This document shows, in pieces, positions 45,885-57,153 of a stretch of DNA of 64,000 nucleotides. Within the stretch, counting starts at the first letter, position 1; each line of letters opens with the position of its first letter. A program made the translations under genes and the position numbers. The DNA comes from Actinernus sp. WN-2022 (lineage: Eukaryota > Cnidaria > Anthozoa > Actiniaria > Actinernidae), in assembly GCA_030867875.1 (NCBI GenBank), contig JAOWCC010001368.1, positions 4,650,965 to 4,714,964 on the forward strand. Reading direction: 5' to 3'. Under the pieces are notes generated by a model. It searched no databases. It had not been told where the DNA came from and was given only the letters and a program-made list of their open reading frames with translations.

Positions 45885-46894
45885 CACAGGCAGCCCAGAC
45901 TCGACATATTTCCCGCTTTTTGGGTTACCTGTGGTATGTTTCATAAGTGATCTCGGAAGAGTTTATATAATTGCTCCTTGTGAATTCTCTTTTCCGATTC
46001 CTACCAAATAAATCTTCAATAATAAAAGATTGATACTTAATGAAGTTGTGTGAGTGGTTTTGGGGTGATTTGGGGACTTCTAAAGCAGTTTATTAGGCCT
46101 CGAGGTTTTGACAGTTGGCCGCGTGTCTACCTCAAAGACAAATATACACAAGGTATGCAGCTTCGAGGCGCTTTTCATCAATGTGACCACAGGTAACCCA
46201 AGCTCTGTAAGTGGCTTTATTTACTAACATTTGTATGGATTTTTTTTTAGTCCATAATATTGAATAAAAAGCGACAATACTTACAGTATGTGTTTATTTG
46301 TCCATGGGTTGTCTCTAGTTGCAATTTCAGCGTTTTTCGGCAAGTTGTGACCCCAGCAGTTCTCCCAACTGTCAAAACTTGCCGAAAAACGCTGAAATTG
46401 CAACTAGAGACAACCCATGGACAAATAAACACATATTGTAAGTATTGTCGCTTTTTATTCAATATTAGTGACTAAAAAAAAATCCATACAAATGTTAGTA
46501 AATAAAGCCACTTACAGAGCTTGGGTTACCTGTGATGTGACCTCACTCGCCGAAATTCGACAAGAAATTCAAATCGATTTCGCCTCTGCTTTCGGCACAC
46601 AAATCCAGACATGTCACTTCTCATCCACGTTTCAGGCCAAACGACGTGAAAACGGCTTGGAAAATAAATTCCGAATTCAAAATATTTCTATCGCTATATG
46701 ATCTGATCTGCAGATTGATCGGTCAACAAATCAGCGGTAGACATCGCAGGCGGTGCTTTCAAGATGTAGTTGGTAGGAATCGGAAAAGAGAATTCACAAG
46801 GAGCAATTATATAAACTCTTCCGAGATCGCTTATGAAACATACCACAGGTAACCCAAAAAGCGGGAAATATATGTCGAGTCTGGGCTGCCTGTG
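45885..46894. mobile_element. CACAGG-family element, outer copy, 7-bp target duplication
   Basis: TIRs start CACAGGCAGCCCAGACTCGA at 45885 and match in inverse from 46894 for about 120 bases (through GGTTACCTGTGG and GATCTCGGAAGAGTTTATAT). GTGTTAC lies directly outside both ends (45878-45884, 46895-46901). The interior is not palindromic except for a second element of the same family inserted at 46188-46534. No transposase is recognisable; a frame at 46468-46701 has no known domain. Confidence 0.9.
46188..46534. mobile_element. CACAGG-family element, nested copy, 7-bp target duplication
   Basis: Ends CACAGGTAACCCAAGCTCTG and its exact complement, with ATGTGAC at 46181-46187 and 46535-46541. 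Nearly the whole 347 bases fold back on themselves (arms about 155 bases with very few mismatches), implying a young insertion. It lies inside the outer element of the same family. Confidence 0.93.
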
Positions 46895-48783
46895 GTGTTA
46901 CATGAGAAGACAGACGTTTTAATTTCGACGGCCATTGGAATGCGTTCGGACCTAAGCACTCGAGTGATCAAAAGTAAACATAATCCCGATCATCTCTCTT
47001 CTTAGACGCTCTTCCAGATCTAGTGGTTGTTCTCGTGAAGATATGTTCATCGTTATTGATATGTCTAATGTCAATTAACTCTACTTCATCTTGGACATCT
47101 TGCATGGTCATATTGTTCTTGGTTGGTCAACATGTCGCCTTCATCCCGTGTTGTTTGCACAGTAAACAATCTCTTCTAAGAACACTGTATCAATACACCT
47201 TGAATACGTGTCTACACAGCATGTGATTGCCTTAACTTGAAGGGGAGTCGGCTCATGCAGGTCTTCCACAAATCTCGGTGATCTTCTACCCCAAAAAGTT
47301 AAGAAAAATATGTTAAAGTTAAGCTTTTTATTTTCACAGTCGACGGGAAATTGAACAAACTTCAAACTGTGAGTTTACCAAACATTTTCGTAATTTACCA
47401 AAAATGTTCTCAAGGTTTGAAAACGGGTGTGTGAACAGTGACGGCCGCTGGCTCGCTTTGAATTTGTTTTGGAAAACGTTCCAGGTTGTTGCTGCTGCAA
47501 GACTTTTGACGCATGCGCAGACGTTTGACCGGTGTGTGTGTGAAAACCCACACAGCGGTCAAACGTCTGCGCGTGCGTATTACGATCAGTCTGGTGGGCG
47601 GCCGTGCGAATTTCCCGCGCAAAATTGACCTTAAAACATATTAGTGAACTTTGGACATGAATAGTTGGAACACGTCCCCCGCACCCCCTCATTTCAATGT
47701 TGGATAAACTTTCGTACTGGTTTGGTCACTTTTTTCCCCCAACATTGAATGAGGGGTGGAAGGGGGGAGAGAGGAGCTGCAGGGTTGCGCGCTGCTTCTG
47801 GTCCATGGCAATTAAAGGATTAGTGTTGCAAGAGTCATGTCCAAAGGTGTGGGTACTTGGGAATGCAGTTTTACATATTAGGGAGCAGGTCAAAACAAAT
47901 AACCACTCGGCAGACCAATTTTGGGGATAGGAGGTGGAGGCAGCTGTCCTCACTCTCTAATTTAGCAAAAAATCAATATTTGAAAATTTTGAAATAGGCA
48001 TAGCAAATGATTTGTTTAAAGCTATGATCTCATTTTTGCATTAAAATTCTGCTATACCCTATTAAAACAAAATAATATCAAAACTGAGAGGGGAAAGGGG
48101 TACTCTGTGCTAACAGCCGCCTTGAGGAAAAAGTAAGTCCCTATAGCTGGGGGATCTGTTTTGACCTCTTTCCAAATTAAAACATACAATATCCAGTAAC
48201 ATTGAAAACTAATATAACTCCATGGTTACTGCGTTCGACGAAGGAGAACGCATACTAATCTTGCAGTGGACTCCCTGTGGTCATGTGTGGGCTACCTGTG
48301 CTTCCCCAGGCGAAAGAAATCGAGATACGTGTATGTCCGTCCGTCCTCATGTTTGTACTTTTTAGAACTAGAGTAACTGTCAGTTAGGAAGTGCGTTCGT
48401 TCGAAAAGAATCATATTTTGAAGTAATATAAATTTCATTCAGATTTTAGAAATGTATTTGTTTGGTGAAACCAAGGAAAGTACCGAAAAATATACCTCTT
48501 CTTATTTACTTTTTTACATCATACCCTTTTGTCTGATTGCGTCTAGAGGAAATGGACTAGTAAACACAAATGAATAATGAATATATTTATTCTCATTGTT
48601 TACAATTATCGTATGAATATCAATTCAACTGGTTATCCTTGTGCTAGACTTATCTGCTATATGTACACATGCAATTCTTACTTGGAAGATTTGCCTCTGG
48701 CTCCCTGGGTATAAAACTATATAGTAACATAACTAATATATTTTAACTGTTTTTAACGGTAACGGTATAAGATTTGATGTGTA
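46895..48783. other. Intergenic with small hairpins
   Basis: A strong hairpin at 47508-47576 (GCGCAGACGTTTGACCG against CGGTCAAACGTCTGCGC) and a 75-base inverted-ended mini-element at 47683-47757 (CCCCTCATTTCAATGTTGG against CCAACATTGAATGAGGGG) are visible. At 48255-48301 a block (GAACGCATACTAATCTT, then GGGCTACCTGTG) has an inverted partner at 52382-52425. No gene. Confidence 0.5.
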
Positions 48784-51435
48784 ATGTACCGATCAATTCG
48801 AAACATCACCATCCCCCCCCCCCCCGGGCAACCCCCGGGCATTTGACTCATTTTCGTGCCCGGGGAGTAGGGAATTTGACATCGGTAGCTGTCCTTGGGG
48901 TGGGGAATTTGACACCGAATGGGAGGGGTGGTGGGGGATTTGAACAAGTTGTCTCGATTTCGAATTCATGTTCCGTTCTCGTCCTCGATCGAATCATGGA
49001 GGACACTTTTATATTATATACATTTAAAGGACAAAACTCCGCTTTTGTGAGTGAGTGGCTGAAGAAGAAGGGACTCCAAAAGCTGTGTGCTGTGTTTGAA
49101 GGTATTAAAATGTAAATGTCAATTACTTTTGAATATTTATAAAAGGCTCGACATGTTAAACAAATACCTGGGATACAAGGTCAAGGGCCGGCTGACTGAT
49201 ATTGAATGCTTTTAAGTTATTATGGAAGCTGATGTTTTATAGAGGTTGCCCCTCCCGTGACAACCACAGCTCGAACGTTGCTTTATTTAATACTGTGTTG
49301 TAGTCCATTTGAATTTTAATATATTTTATTCTCAGTCACGAGTCACACAAGAACTATAAGTTTTTCTACCCCTTTTTATATACGTCCTACTTCGAATTTC
49401 GTCGCTTGTTAAAAAAGTACATGCATGCAACGATGGGAAAACTTCAAGTACATATAAAGCATTGAAATCAACTCCATCCGAAATTGTTCACGAAGACATT
49501 TTAGTCGGCCCACAGGCTAACCATCCTCCCATTTTGTGTATTTGTCACTGATGTTTTAATAATCCATCATTTCTTAGCAAATTGTAAAATAAAATACCTT
49601 TTCACTTGATTCTGCTGTGAATGTGTTGATTTAGCGCGCGCTCATAATACAGCTCGGGTTTCCTGTGGCTCAGGATTGTTTATATATAGCTCGGGCTTCC
49701 TGTGGCTCATCCCGCCAACCTGAGCCACAGGAAACCCGAGCTGTATTATGAGCGCGCGCTAAATCAACACATTCACAGCAGAATGAAGTGAAAAGGTACC
49801 CTGGTTCCAGAGCTTTTCTAGAGAGAACAGGAGCGGCGATCAGCGAGCTGCGAAGCAGCGAGAAGAGAAATAATAGATGATTAAAACATCAGTGACAAAT
49901 ACACAAAATGGGAGGATGGTTAGCCTGTGGTCGGCCCATTCACTCTCCCGTCAGTACTGCTATTTTCGAATGACCTTCGGAACTGTGAAAAAGTAATAAC
50001 GTACTGACAACGTATCGTCGTATTAACCGAAACAACGTAGTGTAGACAATGGAATGCCTCCTTTGGACATTAAGTTTATTAAACGTAATAGTGAAGAGCA
50101 GTTTGCTCCAGGAACGTGTTTTTATATTTTAGATTAACAGGGCACAGCCTGGTTATTTTAGTAAGATACCTGGTTGTCATCAAGTAGCGCTGTTGTGCCT
50201 GATGGAGTGTTTTTTAACGATGCTGGCTATGAGGACCCAGGGGATACAAACAATGGGTAACTAATGAGGTGAACCAACCCAGAACGAGATAAAAACTTAC
50301 ATCACGTGTTGTGAAACTAAAAATAGATTTTAAATAATTAGCATGGGACATGAGCATTCGTTCTCTTACCTCCTTTATTTGTTACTCCGCGGAGAACTTC
50401 TCGCGAACTCCCCCAGATTCTACTGCATTATAGCTAAGTAGTCAGTAAGTTCGTACATGCGTGTACCGCAAGTGGGCAAGCCATGCTAGGAAACGGGTTA
50501 AAAAAAACATGTTGTACCGTACTTATAAACTTACGCCCAAAGCACTTTGAAAAAGATTTCGAGATACTACTAAAGTACAAATTGTATAAAGTTCTGCAAC
50601 GTTCGATTTACGCATCAGTCAATTGAACCCCGGGATTGAACTCCAACCACCAACCCCCGCGACTTCAGTAGTGGGGTTAACCGGGCCTAAGGCCGTGGCA
50701 AACCTCTTTAGCACCTCGCTTTCTTTGGATTGGCCAGGGAATTAACGCCTGGAGACAATCTACCGCTGATTTAACAGGGCACAGTTTTGAGCATAGAACT
50801 GATTCCTTTAAATAGCGTGGAGTTTTACATTTTCAGAGCTCTGAATTAGTATATAGGTATATCCCGGCGAACTGTGTAGCGATCGTGCATTTAAATGTAA
50901 ACCACTCTCCAGTGATCGTAGCGATCACCTCAGTTATCCCTGTATGGATTGCGAACTGCTCAAAACATTTCTCAGACATTCATTGATAACGGTATGCAAT
51001 TTTAATGTGTTTTTTTAACAGGAACCTAGTGTTTTTTGGCCGGGGATATGATTGCTATGTTGTTGCTATTTAACAAAAAGGTTTTGTAATCAAACGTTTG
51101 TTGAGTACGTATTGGTCGGCTAGGTTTCATGTAAGTAAAATAAAACCTATATTGAACCAGCAGTTTGTCTCTATCCTTTTTAGAACTTTGTTTCAACAAG
51201 GAACATCGCAAAATAAAGGCTGTGTTACAACTGTCTATTTAAAAAAAAATGCGATGTAAACCACTATGTCCCGGGGGTAGGGGCATTTGATCGCCTAATA
51301 CGACGATGGGGTGGGGAATTTGAACAACAATTTTGGCCCGGGGGACGGAAATTTGAACAAACCAAACTCCAAAAAATCAAATGCCCGGGGGTTGCCCGGG
51401 GGGGGGATGGTGATCTTTCGAATTGATCGGTACAT
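48784..51435. mobile_element. 2.65-kb TIR element with nested insertion
   Basis: Left TIR ATGTACCGATCAATTCGAAA (48784), then ATCACCATC and a C run with GGGCAACCCCCGGGCATTTGA; the right end at 51435 is the complement through the G run (about 70 bases). It contains GGGGAATTTGA-type phrases near both ends. A CACAGG-family element (49511-49929) sits inside. No transposase frame is recognised. Confidence 0.8.
49511..49929. mobile_element. CACAGG-family element, third copy, 7-bp target duplication
   Basis: TIRs CACAGGCTAACCATCCTCCC and complement, extending through ATTTTGTGTATTTGTCACTG. GTCGGCC directly outside both ends (49504-49510, 49930-49936). The interior has another palindrome (49600-49795) whose arms contain GCGCGCGCTCATAATACAGC-like sequence and the CTCGGGTTTCCTGTGG motif. 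Confidence 0.92.
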
Positions 51436-53519
51436 AATATTGTAACATGCATTAATGTGTAGCAATGTTTTCATTTAAATGGTCTACTACGGGCATATAG
51501 CATCATAACCATGTTTAAGTTTACTTTCTTCACTATTTTGTAAAAGTCATTGCATAAAGTTTTCAAGTAAATTCGGACCATGCAGTTATCGAAATATCGT
51601 GAGCCGTAAACGTGAGCCGTAAAATAAACAAAACGGCTGCTCGCTTAGTTCCCAGACCGGTGGTACGTGGCTCGCTTTAAAGCTCGACTCAAAGCATAAC
51701 ACTAAATAAACTTTTGCTTCAGTGTAGTTTCACGTTTACGGCAGACCTTGTCTTGTTACTAGTATTAAAAGGTTTCGGCAGAAATCATTCTAGATGTTTG
51801 CGTATTAAAATCTCAACTCTTCTTGTAGTCTGAATTTCCACGTGCATGCAATCAGTCAGGCGTGAACGGGTCAGTCTGATTTTTTTACAGAACATCAACA
51901 GAGTTTTGAAGGAACGTTTGTCATATTTGAAAGACGTGCAAAAACTTCTATACTCTTACCAGAAAACTTATACTGGGAAAGTGCAATTCCTTTTGAATTA
52001 AAAGAGCTTTAATGCATCGGATCCGATCAGTCAGTTCGCGATGCCTCCCCAGCCGGAATTAGAGGCGTCAGAGAACAACGATAGCTGAATGTGTTTCTCG
52101 TCTTTCCGCTCCAGCAGCAAGAATATTGACGCAAGAAGAGACGATCTGTGGTTAAGTTTAGAATTTGATCAGACAGTAGAACCTCTGGTACCCAGGGTAC
52201 GCTTTGATGAGCAACACTTATGAATTTCTTCAGCATATTACCGAGATAAATCACTACTCACCTTTTGCACTGTTCAAACCACGAGGCGAACCGTATATCG
52301 TAATGCATCATGGACATGCTGAGTTAATTTATGCGCAAAGGTACAACACACGTTTTTCATGTTTGGATTGCGCCTATGGACCACAGGTAGCCCGCGTTAA
52401 GATTAGTATGCGTTCTCGCTCTCGCTCGAACGCAATAAATTATCTCGGCCGGGGAACTGGTAACCACACGTACACGATGCTGGCATTCACCAAAATGGCT
52501 GCTCGCATGGTTTCTGTTTTGCTCGCGATCGGTAAGTTACTTGCCTTATTTTCCGACAATCCAATGCAATGATGTTTCAAAAGTTCGCAAGTACAATTGA
52601 GCAAAGCCTGAGGAAAGTGTGTAGTACATCTGGAGGACTTACAAAGTCCAATATGGTCTGTTTTGTATCTTGAACATTCAACTCGGCCATAATTATTTAT
52701 TTATGCTGAACCCGAGTGAATCTGCGATCGAAAAATATGCTGTCGGCTTGCTCGCTGCATTGAATTGTGCTGTTCGGTTTGCCTACACTACACGTGTGCA
52801 TCGTGGTGCAGGGGTTTCATCATGGTTACAGGGCCGTAGCATGCCCTGAAAAACTGGGGGGGGCACAGTCATTTCGCAACCTAACCCCTGGGTTTCCGAG
52901 GGGGCCAGGTACCTTGTTTGTTTGTTTTTGGAAAACATTTGGGGGGGCACGAGCCCCCCCGGCCGCTAAGGGCGCTACGGCCCTGGGTTATACAAATTAA
53001 CACTGCATTCAGGGTATAACCACACTTGGATATGTCAAGGAACTTAAATATCAAAACAAGGCGAGGGAAATTTAAAGTACTCTTTATTGCTGTGTACCCT
53101 AATATGATCAGAAATTATTCTGCAATAACAATGGACACTCAATATTCTGCAGCCAGCCTTGGTCTCACTAGGAGAATAATTTGAATCCTCTGAAGGTGTA
53201 GTTTACACTGACACATGCACATATATGTTATGTTCTACACTGGAGTGTAATCACTGACACTTAGTCAGTATTATGAAACAGCCTTGGTCCTGAAAACTGG
53301 GATGCATTTTATACATATCTGAATAGGGTTGATTGTGTTCTATACTAACTCCTACATGTATGTACTATTTCAAACACAAATTGGAGTGGTATTACAAATG
53401 TTGAGAAAACAATTGGAAGCCGAGAGGCGTAGTTCTCATACAAAAAAATATGTCGAACGCACTTTGATAATCTATGATTACTTCTAGCATAATTACAACT
53501 AAAGATCACTAAATGTTTC
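51436..53519. other. Intergenic, one small palindromic element
   Basis: A 156-base inverted-ended element at 52830-52985 (AGGGCCGTAGC against GCTACGGCCCTGG, with G and C runs inside) and a CACAGGTAGCCCGCG terminus at 52382. The rest shows no exon or repeat structure I can support. Confidence 0.45.
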
Positions 53520-53689
53520 TCACTCGAGGTTTTCTTCCAAACCTCCACTGCCCATGGAGTCTTCACTCATATTGCCTGCATCATTGTCATCATTGATGTC
53601 ATCATTGTTTTCTCCAACAGTTGGTAAAGCTTTAAAAAACTCATCTAATTTGGATGTTCTATTTCTCTTGATTGTTTTGAGGAACACAT
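53520..53689 (-). CDS. Unknown gene, exon 3 (acidic C-terminus)
   Basis: After CACTTTAAG the frame continues exon 2 in phase 1: (H)VFLKTIKRNRTSKLDEFF, then KALPTVGENNDDINDDNDAG and NMSEDSMGSGGLEENLE to TGA. The tail is strongly acidic. The CAG 11 bases earlier would put the frame into a stop, which is why the AAG acceptor was chosen. I do not recognise the protein. Asp/Glu-rich ends like this are common in nuclear proteins. Confidence 0.6.
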
Positions 53690-53891
53690 CTTAAAGTGAT
53701 CTGTAAAAATGACCATTATTATTCAATTAATATGTGATACCTCAGAACAGACCTGTTCTGAAAGCCAAAATGGAGAGGTTACTTTGTCTCTTGGCTCTCT
53801 TGTGTAGCTAACTCAATCAAGAATGAGTAGCTAGCCATAACATATTATAGATCATTATACATGTAGAAGAATAGAAAAAAAAAATACTTAC

Positions 53892-54005
53892 GATGGGTGT
53901 AGTTGCTCAAACAATTGCTCTTATTAAGTTTGATGTCTTTTCCACACTCGCAGGTTAGAACTGTATTGGATTTAACTGAACAGGAAGGATACTTCCTTGC
54001 AACCT
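53892..54005 (-). CDS. Unknown gene, exon 2 (Cys/His motif)
   Basis: Bounded by ATTGCAG and |GTAAGT, phase 1 on both sides. It reads KVARKYPSCSVKSNTVLTCE, CGKDIKLNKSNCLSNYTHH with the neighbouring codons. CxC-x11-C-x5-HH resembles a small zinc-binding knuckle of the BED/C2CH kind (also present in transposase-derived genes), but no family can be named. Confidence 0.6.
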
Positions 54006-54857
54006 CTGCAATATTGACAAAAAGGCAATTATTAATTAACAATCAAATATTTGGGAGATGTAATTTAATATAAAAAGTATGAATACAAATGTACATCCTC
54101 TTTTAAGCATGTGCTATATATGGTTATGATTTCTATAAGAGTTGTATGTGTCTGCTATATGGGTCAACTACATGTATGAAACAAGTAAACAATTAAAAAA
54201 AAAAAAAAATTTAAATAAACCTTTAAAAAATGTAGTTTTTCAATATGTAGAAAACGAGAACTCTAAACTTCTAAATTCTGGTGAGAACACTGGTCCTAGG
54301 GACTCACAAAGAGAAAATAGGGACATACATGTAAGCGAGACAGAGATTTGCACCATGGGGACCCATTTCTAAAAAAGTGTGGCAATGCCGCAATTCCATG
54401 GTCTGGTGAGAACACGGGAACCATACCCTCAATAATACATGATTAACATACATCCCAGCCACTTTTTGGACAAATTTGATAGGAAATATAGGCTGTGCAA
54501 GTTCTAAATATAGGAAAATATAGGATTTTTTTCCAAAATATAGGCACTTTATAGGAGCTAAAATAGCTTTCAAACAATAAATAGTAAACAATAAACACAC
54601 AATTTTTAAAACGTGAACTTTTAATGTGTTTGATCAAACCTGTTTTTTTTATTGATAGGAAAGAATTTTGCTTTTGTTAATTCACAACAAAAATGCTAAA
54701 AAGTGAAAAATATAAATGTATCACTCAGCATACATCCTATTTTAGGAAATATGAGGATTTCTTGAAATATAGGCTCTTTATAGGATCCTATACAAATTAT
54801 AGGATATATAGGAAATATAGAAGGTCTGGGATGCCTGCATGATAGTGTTAATCTTAC

Positions 54858-55073
54858 TCTCTTTGAACTTCTTAAAAAGCTTCTCTTGGTGTTCTTTTGG
54901 CGAGGGTCTTGCTCTCTTGCATCCCTTGTGTTTCTGCAATAACTGTGATGATGTGCTGGGAGCAGGGACAGCAGTGTTAGTGTCATTAGTAGTCACAGTA
55001 GGGCAGGTCACTGTTGACATCTGTGACATCAGTTTATGCTTTGCAGGCTCAAGTTGGACTACCATTACTTTAA
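54858..55073 (-). CDS. Unknown gene, exon 1 or first found exon (basic)
   Basis: A 216-base exon after TTTCTTGCAG, ending AAAGAGA|GTAAGA (phase 1). ATG at 55065 would start MVVQLEPAKHKLMSQMSTVT; the acceptor suggests an upstream exon or a 5' UTR exon above the LINE. It is Ser/Thr-rich, then basic: KGCKRARPSPKEHQEKLFKK, with a likely nuclear localisation signal (KRARP). With exons 2 and 3 the model is 163 aa with consistent phases (208+114+170 bases from the ATG). Confidence 0.55.
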
Positions 55074-55189
55074 CTGCAAGAAATATATGTTATGAAAACA
55101 GTTTAATCAAAGTTGTTAACTGAAATGTAAAAAGCAATAATCTTAATAATATACAGGTAGATCATGCATATATACAGTGTACATACATA

Positions 55190-55570
55190 CATGTACATAC
55201 ATATTTATTAATCCTTAATTGTAGTATAACTACTGCACAGGATGCTAAAAGCGGTCAATTAAAGATACAGGCAGCGAGTACAAAAATAAAGTAAATAAAT
55301 GAATAATAATAATAAATTTATTTATTTATGAAAATACTACATATAACTCGTTGCATTTGATTGAAAAGACTGAACGGTGTCTGCAAAGACTGCAACACTA
55401 GGCAGACTGTTCCAAAGAGGAATTACCCTTGGGAAAAAAGAATGCTTATAAGCATTTGAATTAGCAGATATACATTGTATGCCTAAATTTATAAGGATGG
55501 TTTGCTCGAGTTGTAGAATAAGAGAACTGGACTGTGTCAGGGAAAGGAAGGTAAACTAGGTTATTTATAG
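55190..55570 (-). mobile_element. LINE, 3' segment (C-terminal coding and tail)
   Basis: The minus strand continues the frame broken at 57154: NNLVYLPFPDTVQ, YSTTRANHPYKFRHT, then FPRVIPLWNSLPSVAVFADT, the usual C-terminus of jockey/CR1-like polyproteins. AT-rich 3' tail with AATAAA-like and TACATG repeats to about 55190. It is the same element as 57154-57407 and 58427-58790. Confidence 0.85.
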
Positions 55571-55626
55571 TGGTAAGCTGTAGTACTAAGTGTGCACGCC
55601 CTACGAGGGAAAGAGAAAAAATCTCT

Positions 55627-55699
55627 GACCCAAGTGGGACTCGAACCCAACGACCTCCAGGTTACATGTCTGGCGCTCTACCAACTGAGCTATCAAGTC
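55627..55699 (-). tRNA. tRNA-Thr(UGU)-like unit 1
   Basis: GACTTGA and TTGGGTC close a wobble-rich acceptor stem; A box TAGCTCAGTTGG, B box GGTTCGAGTCC. The anticodon loop is CATGTAA (TGT centred) but has A where U33 is invariant, a 31-39 mismatch and a one-base T-stem bulge. Pol III-competent in appearance, doubtful as a tRNA. Confidence 0.5.
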
Positions 55700-55883
55700 A
55701 GATGAGAGCAATCGTGGGTATTGGTGCGTTATATGGGGTCACGGTGATTAATATATGTATCTGTAGTTATGATATGAAATCATGTTTGCCGCGTAGCACT
55801 AGTAAGTGTAAAGAATGTGATGTAAAGTGGTAAGCTGTAGTACTAAGTGTGCACGCCCTACGAGGGAAAGAGAAAAAATCTCT

Positions 55884-55956
55884 GACCCAAGTGGGACTCG
55901 AACCCAACGACCTCCAGGTTACATGTCTGGCGCCCTACCAACTGAGCTATCAAGTC
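55884..55956 (-). tRNA. tRNA-Thr-like unit 2
   Basis: As unit 1 but GGTAGGGCGCC replaces GGTAGAGCGCC, which breaks one pair of the D stem. T-run terminator present. Confidence 0.45.
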
Positions 55957-56147
55957 AGAATGAGAGCAATCGTGGGTATTGGTGCATTATATGGGGTCAC
56001 GGCGATTAATATATGTACATGTATATGTAGTTATGATATGAAATCATGTTTGCCGCGTAGCACTAGTAAGTGTAAAGAATGTGATGTAAAGTGGTAAGCT
56101 GTAGTACTAAGTGTGCACGCCCTACGAGGGAAAGAGAAAAAATCTCT

Positions 56148-56174
56148 GACCCAAGTGGGACTCGAACCCAACGA
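56148..56174 (-). pseudogene. tRNA-like unit 3, truncated at the palindrome centre
   Basis: Only the 3' 27 bases (T arm and acceptor 3' strand) remain; the block stops at 56174 where the orientation switches through two short GATTGCTCTCAT copies. Confidence 0.8.
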
Positions 56175-56208
56175 TTGCTCTCATTGCTCCCCACGATTGC
56201 TCTCATCT

Positions 56209-56281
56209 GACTTGATAGCTCAGTTGGTAGAGCGCCTGACATGTAACCTGGAGGTTGTTGGGTTCGACTCCCACTTGGGTC
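56209..56281 (+). tRNA. tRNA-Thr-like unit 4
   Basis: Plus-strand copy; GCCTGACATG in the anticodon arm and GTTCGACTCC in the B box differ from unit 1. T-run terminator present. Confidence 0.45.
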
Positions 56282-56465
56282 AGAGATTTTTTCTCTTTCC
56301 CTCGTAGGGCGTGCACACTTAGTACTACAGCTTACCACTTTACATCACATTCTTTACACTTACTAGTGCTACGCGGCAAACATGATTTCATATCATAACT
56401 ACATATACATATATTAATCGCAGTGACCCCATATAACGAACCAATACCCACGATTGCTCTCATCT

Positions 56466-56538
56466 GACTTGATAGCTCAGTTGGTAGAGCGCCTGACATG
56501 TAACCTGGAGGTTGTTGGGTTCGAGTCCCACTTGGGTC
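56466..56538 (+). tRNA. tRNA-Thr-like unit 5, terminator lost
   Basis: The 23-base shorter unit: a deletion after GGGTCAG removes the T run and the CCCTCGTAGGGC segment, so the spacer starts directly at GCACACTTAG. Confidence 0.45.
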
Positions 56539-56699
56539 AGAGCACACTTAGTACTACAGCTTACCACTTTACATCACATTCTTTACACTTACTAGTGCTA
56601 CGTGGCAAACATGATTCAATATCATAACTACATGTACATATACATATATAATCGCCGTGACCCCATATAACGCACCAATACCCACGATTACTCTCATCT

Positions 56700-56772
56700 G
56701 ACTTGATAGCTCAATTGGTAGAGCGCCAGACATGCAACCTGGAGGTCGTTGGGTTCGAGTCCCACTTGGGTC
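56700..56772 (+). tRNA. tRNA-like unit 6, altered anticodon loop
   Basis: The anticodon loop reads CATGCAA instead of CATGTAA and the D loop TCAATTGG instead of TCAGTTGG. Terminator retained. Confidence 0.45.
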
Positions 56773-56956
56773 AGATATTTTTTCTCTTTCCCTCGTAGGG
56801 CGTGCACACTTAGTACTACAGCTTACCACTTTACATCACATTCTTTAAACTTACTAGTGCTACGCTGCAAACATGATTTCATATCATAACTACATATACA
56901 TATATTAATCGCCGTGACCCCATATAACGCTCCAATACCCACGATTGCTCTCATCT

Positions 56957-57029
56957 GACTTGATAGCTCAGTTGGTAGAGCGCCAGACATGTAACCTGGA
57001 GGTCGTTGGGTTCGAGTCCCACTTGGGTC
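56957..57029 (+). tRNA. tRNA-Thr-like unit 7
   Basis: Identical in the 73-base block to unit 1, although at the other end of the array and in the opposite orientation. T-run terminator present. Confidence 0.5.
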
Positions 57030-57153
57030 AGAGATTTTTTCTCTTTCCCTCGTAGGGTGTGCATACTTAGTACTACAGCTTACCACTTTACATCACATTC
57101 TTTACACTTACTAGTGCTACGCGGCAAACATGATTTCATATCATAACTACATA

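Larger units (their letters stand above)
55571..57153. mobile_element. Palindromic tandem array of tRNA-Thr-like units, inserted in the LINE
   Basis: Seven units of about 257 bases, three facing minus (the third truncated at 56174) and four facing plus, head to head around 56175-56208. Each unit is a 73-base tRNA-like block, AGAGATTTTTTCTC as a Pol III-type terminator, and a conserved 170-base spacer (GTGCACACTTAGTACTACAG ... CTACGCGGCAAACATGATTT). TAGGTTATTTATAG occurs immediately outside both ends (55557-55570, 57154-57167), and removing the insert restores the LINE reading frame (KAINN-LVYLP). So the 1,583 bases arrived as one insertion. Confidence 0.9.

Noticed and set aside
46247..46475. 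Two identical 71-codon frames on opposite strands
   Set aside because: Mirror images from the near-perfect palindrome of the nested CACAGG element.
55570..57086. Repeated open frames of about 86-87 codons (SDPSGTRTQRPPGYMSGALP...) in the tRNA-like array, seemingly a conserved small protein
   Set aside because: They run antisense through the tRNA-like block and terminator and recur only because the DNA unit is repeated. Unit changes do not respect codons.
55571..57153. CRISPR-like or satellite array
   Set aside because: Units are 257 bases with tRNA-like cores, invert in the middle and are bordered by a target duplication; nothing resembles repeat-spacer architecture.
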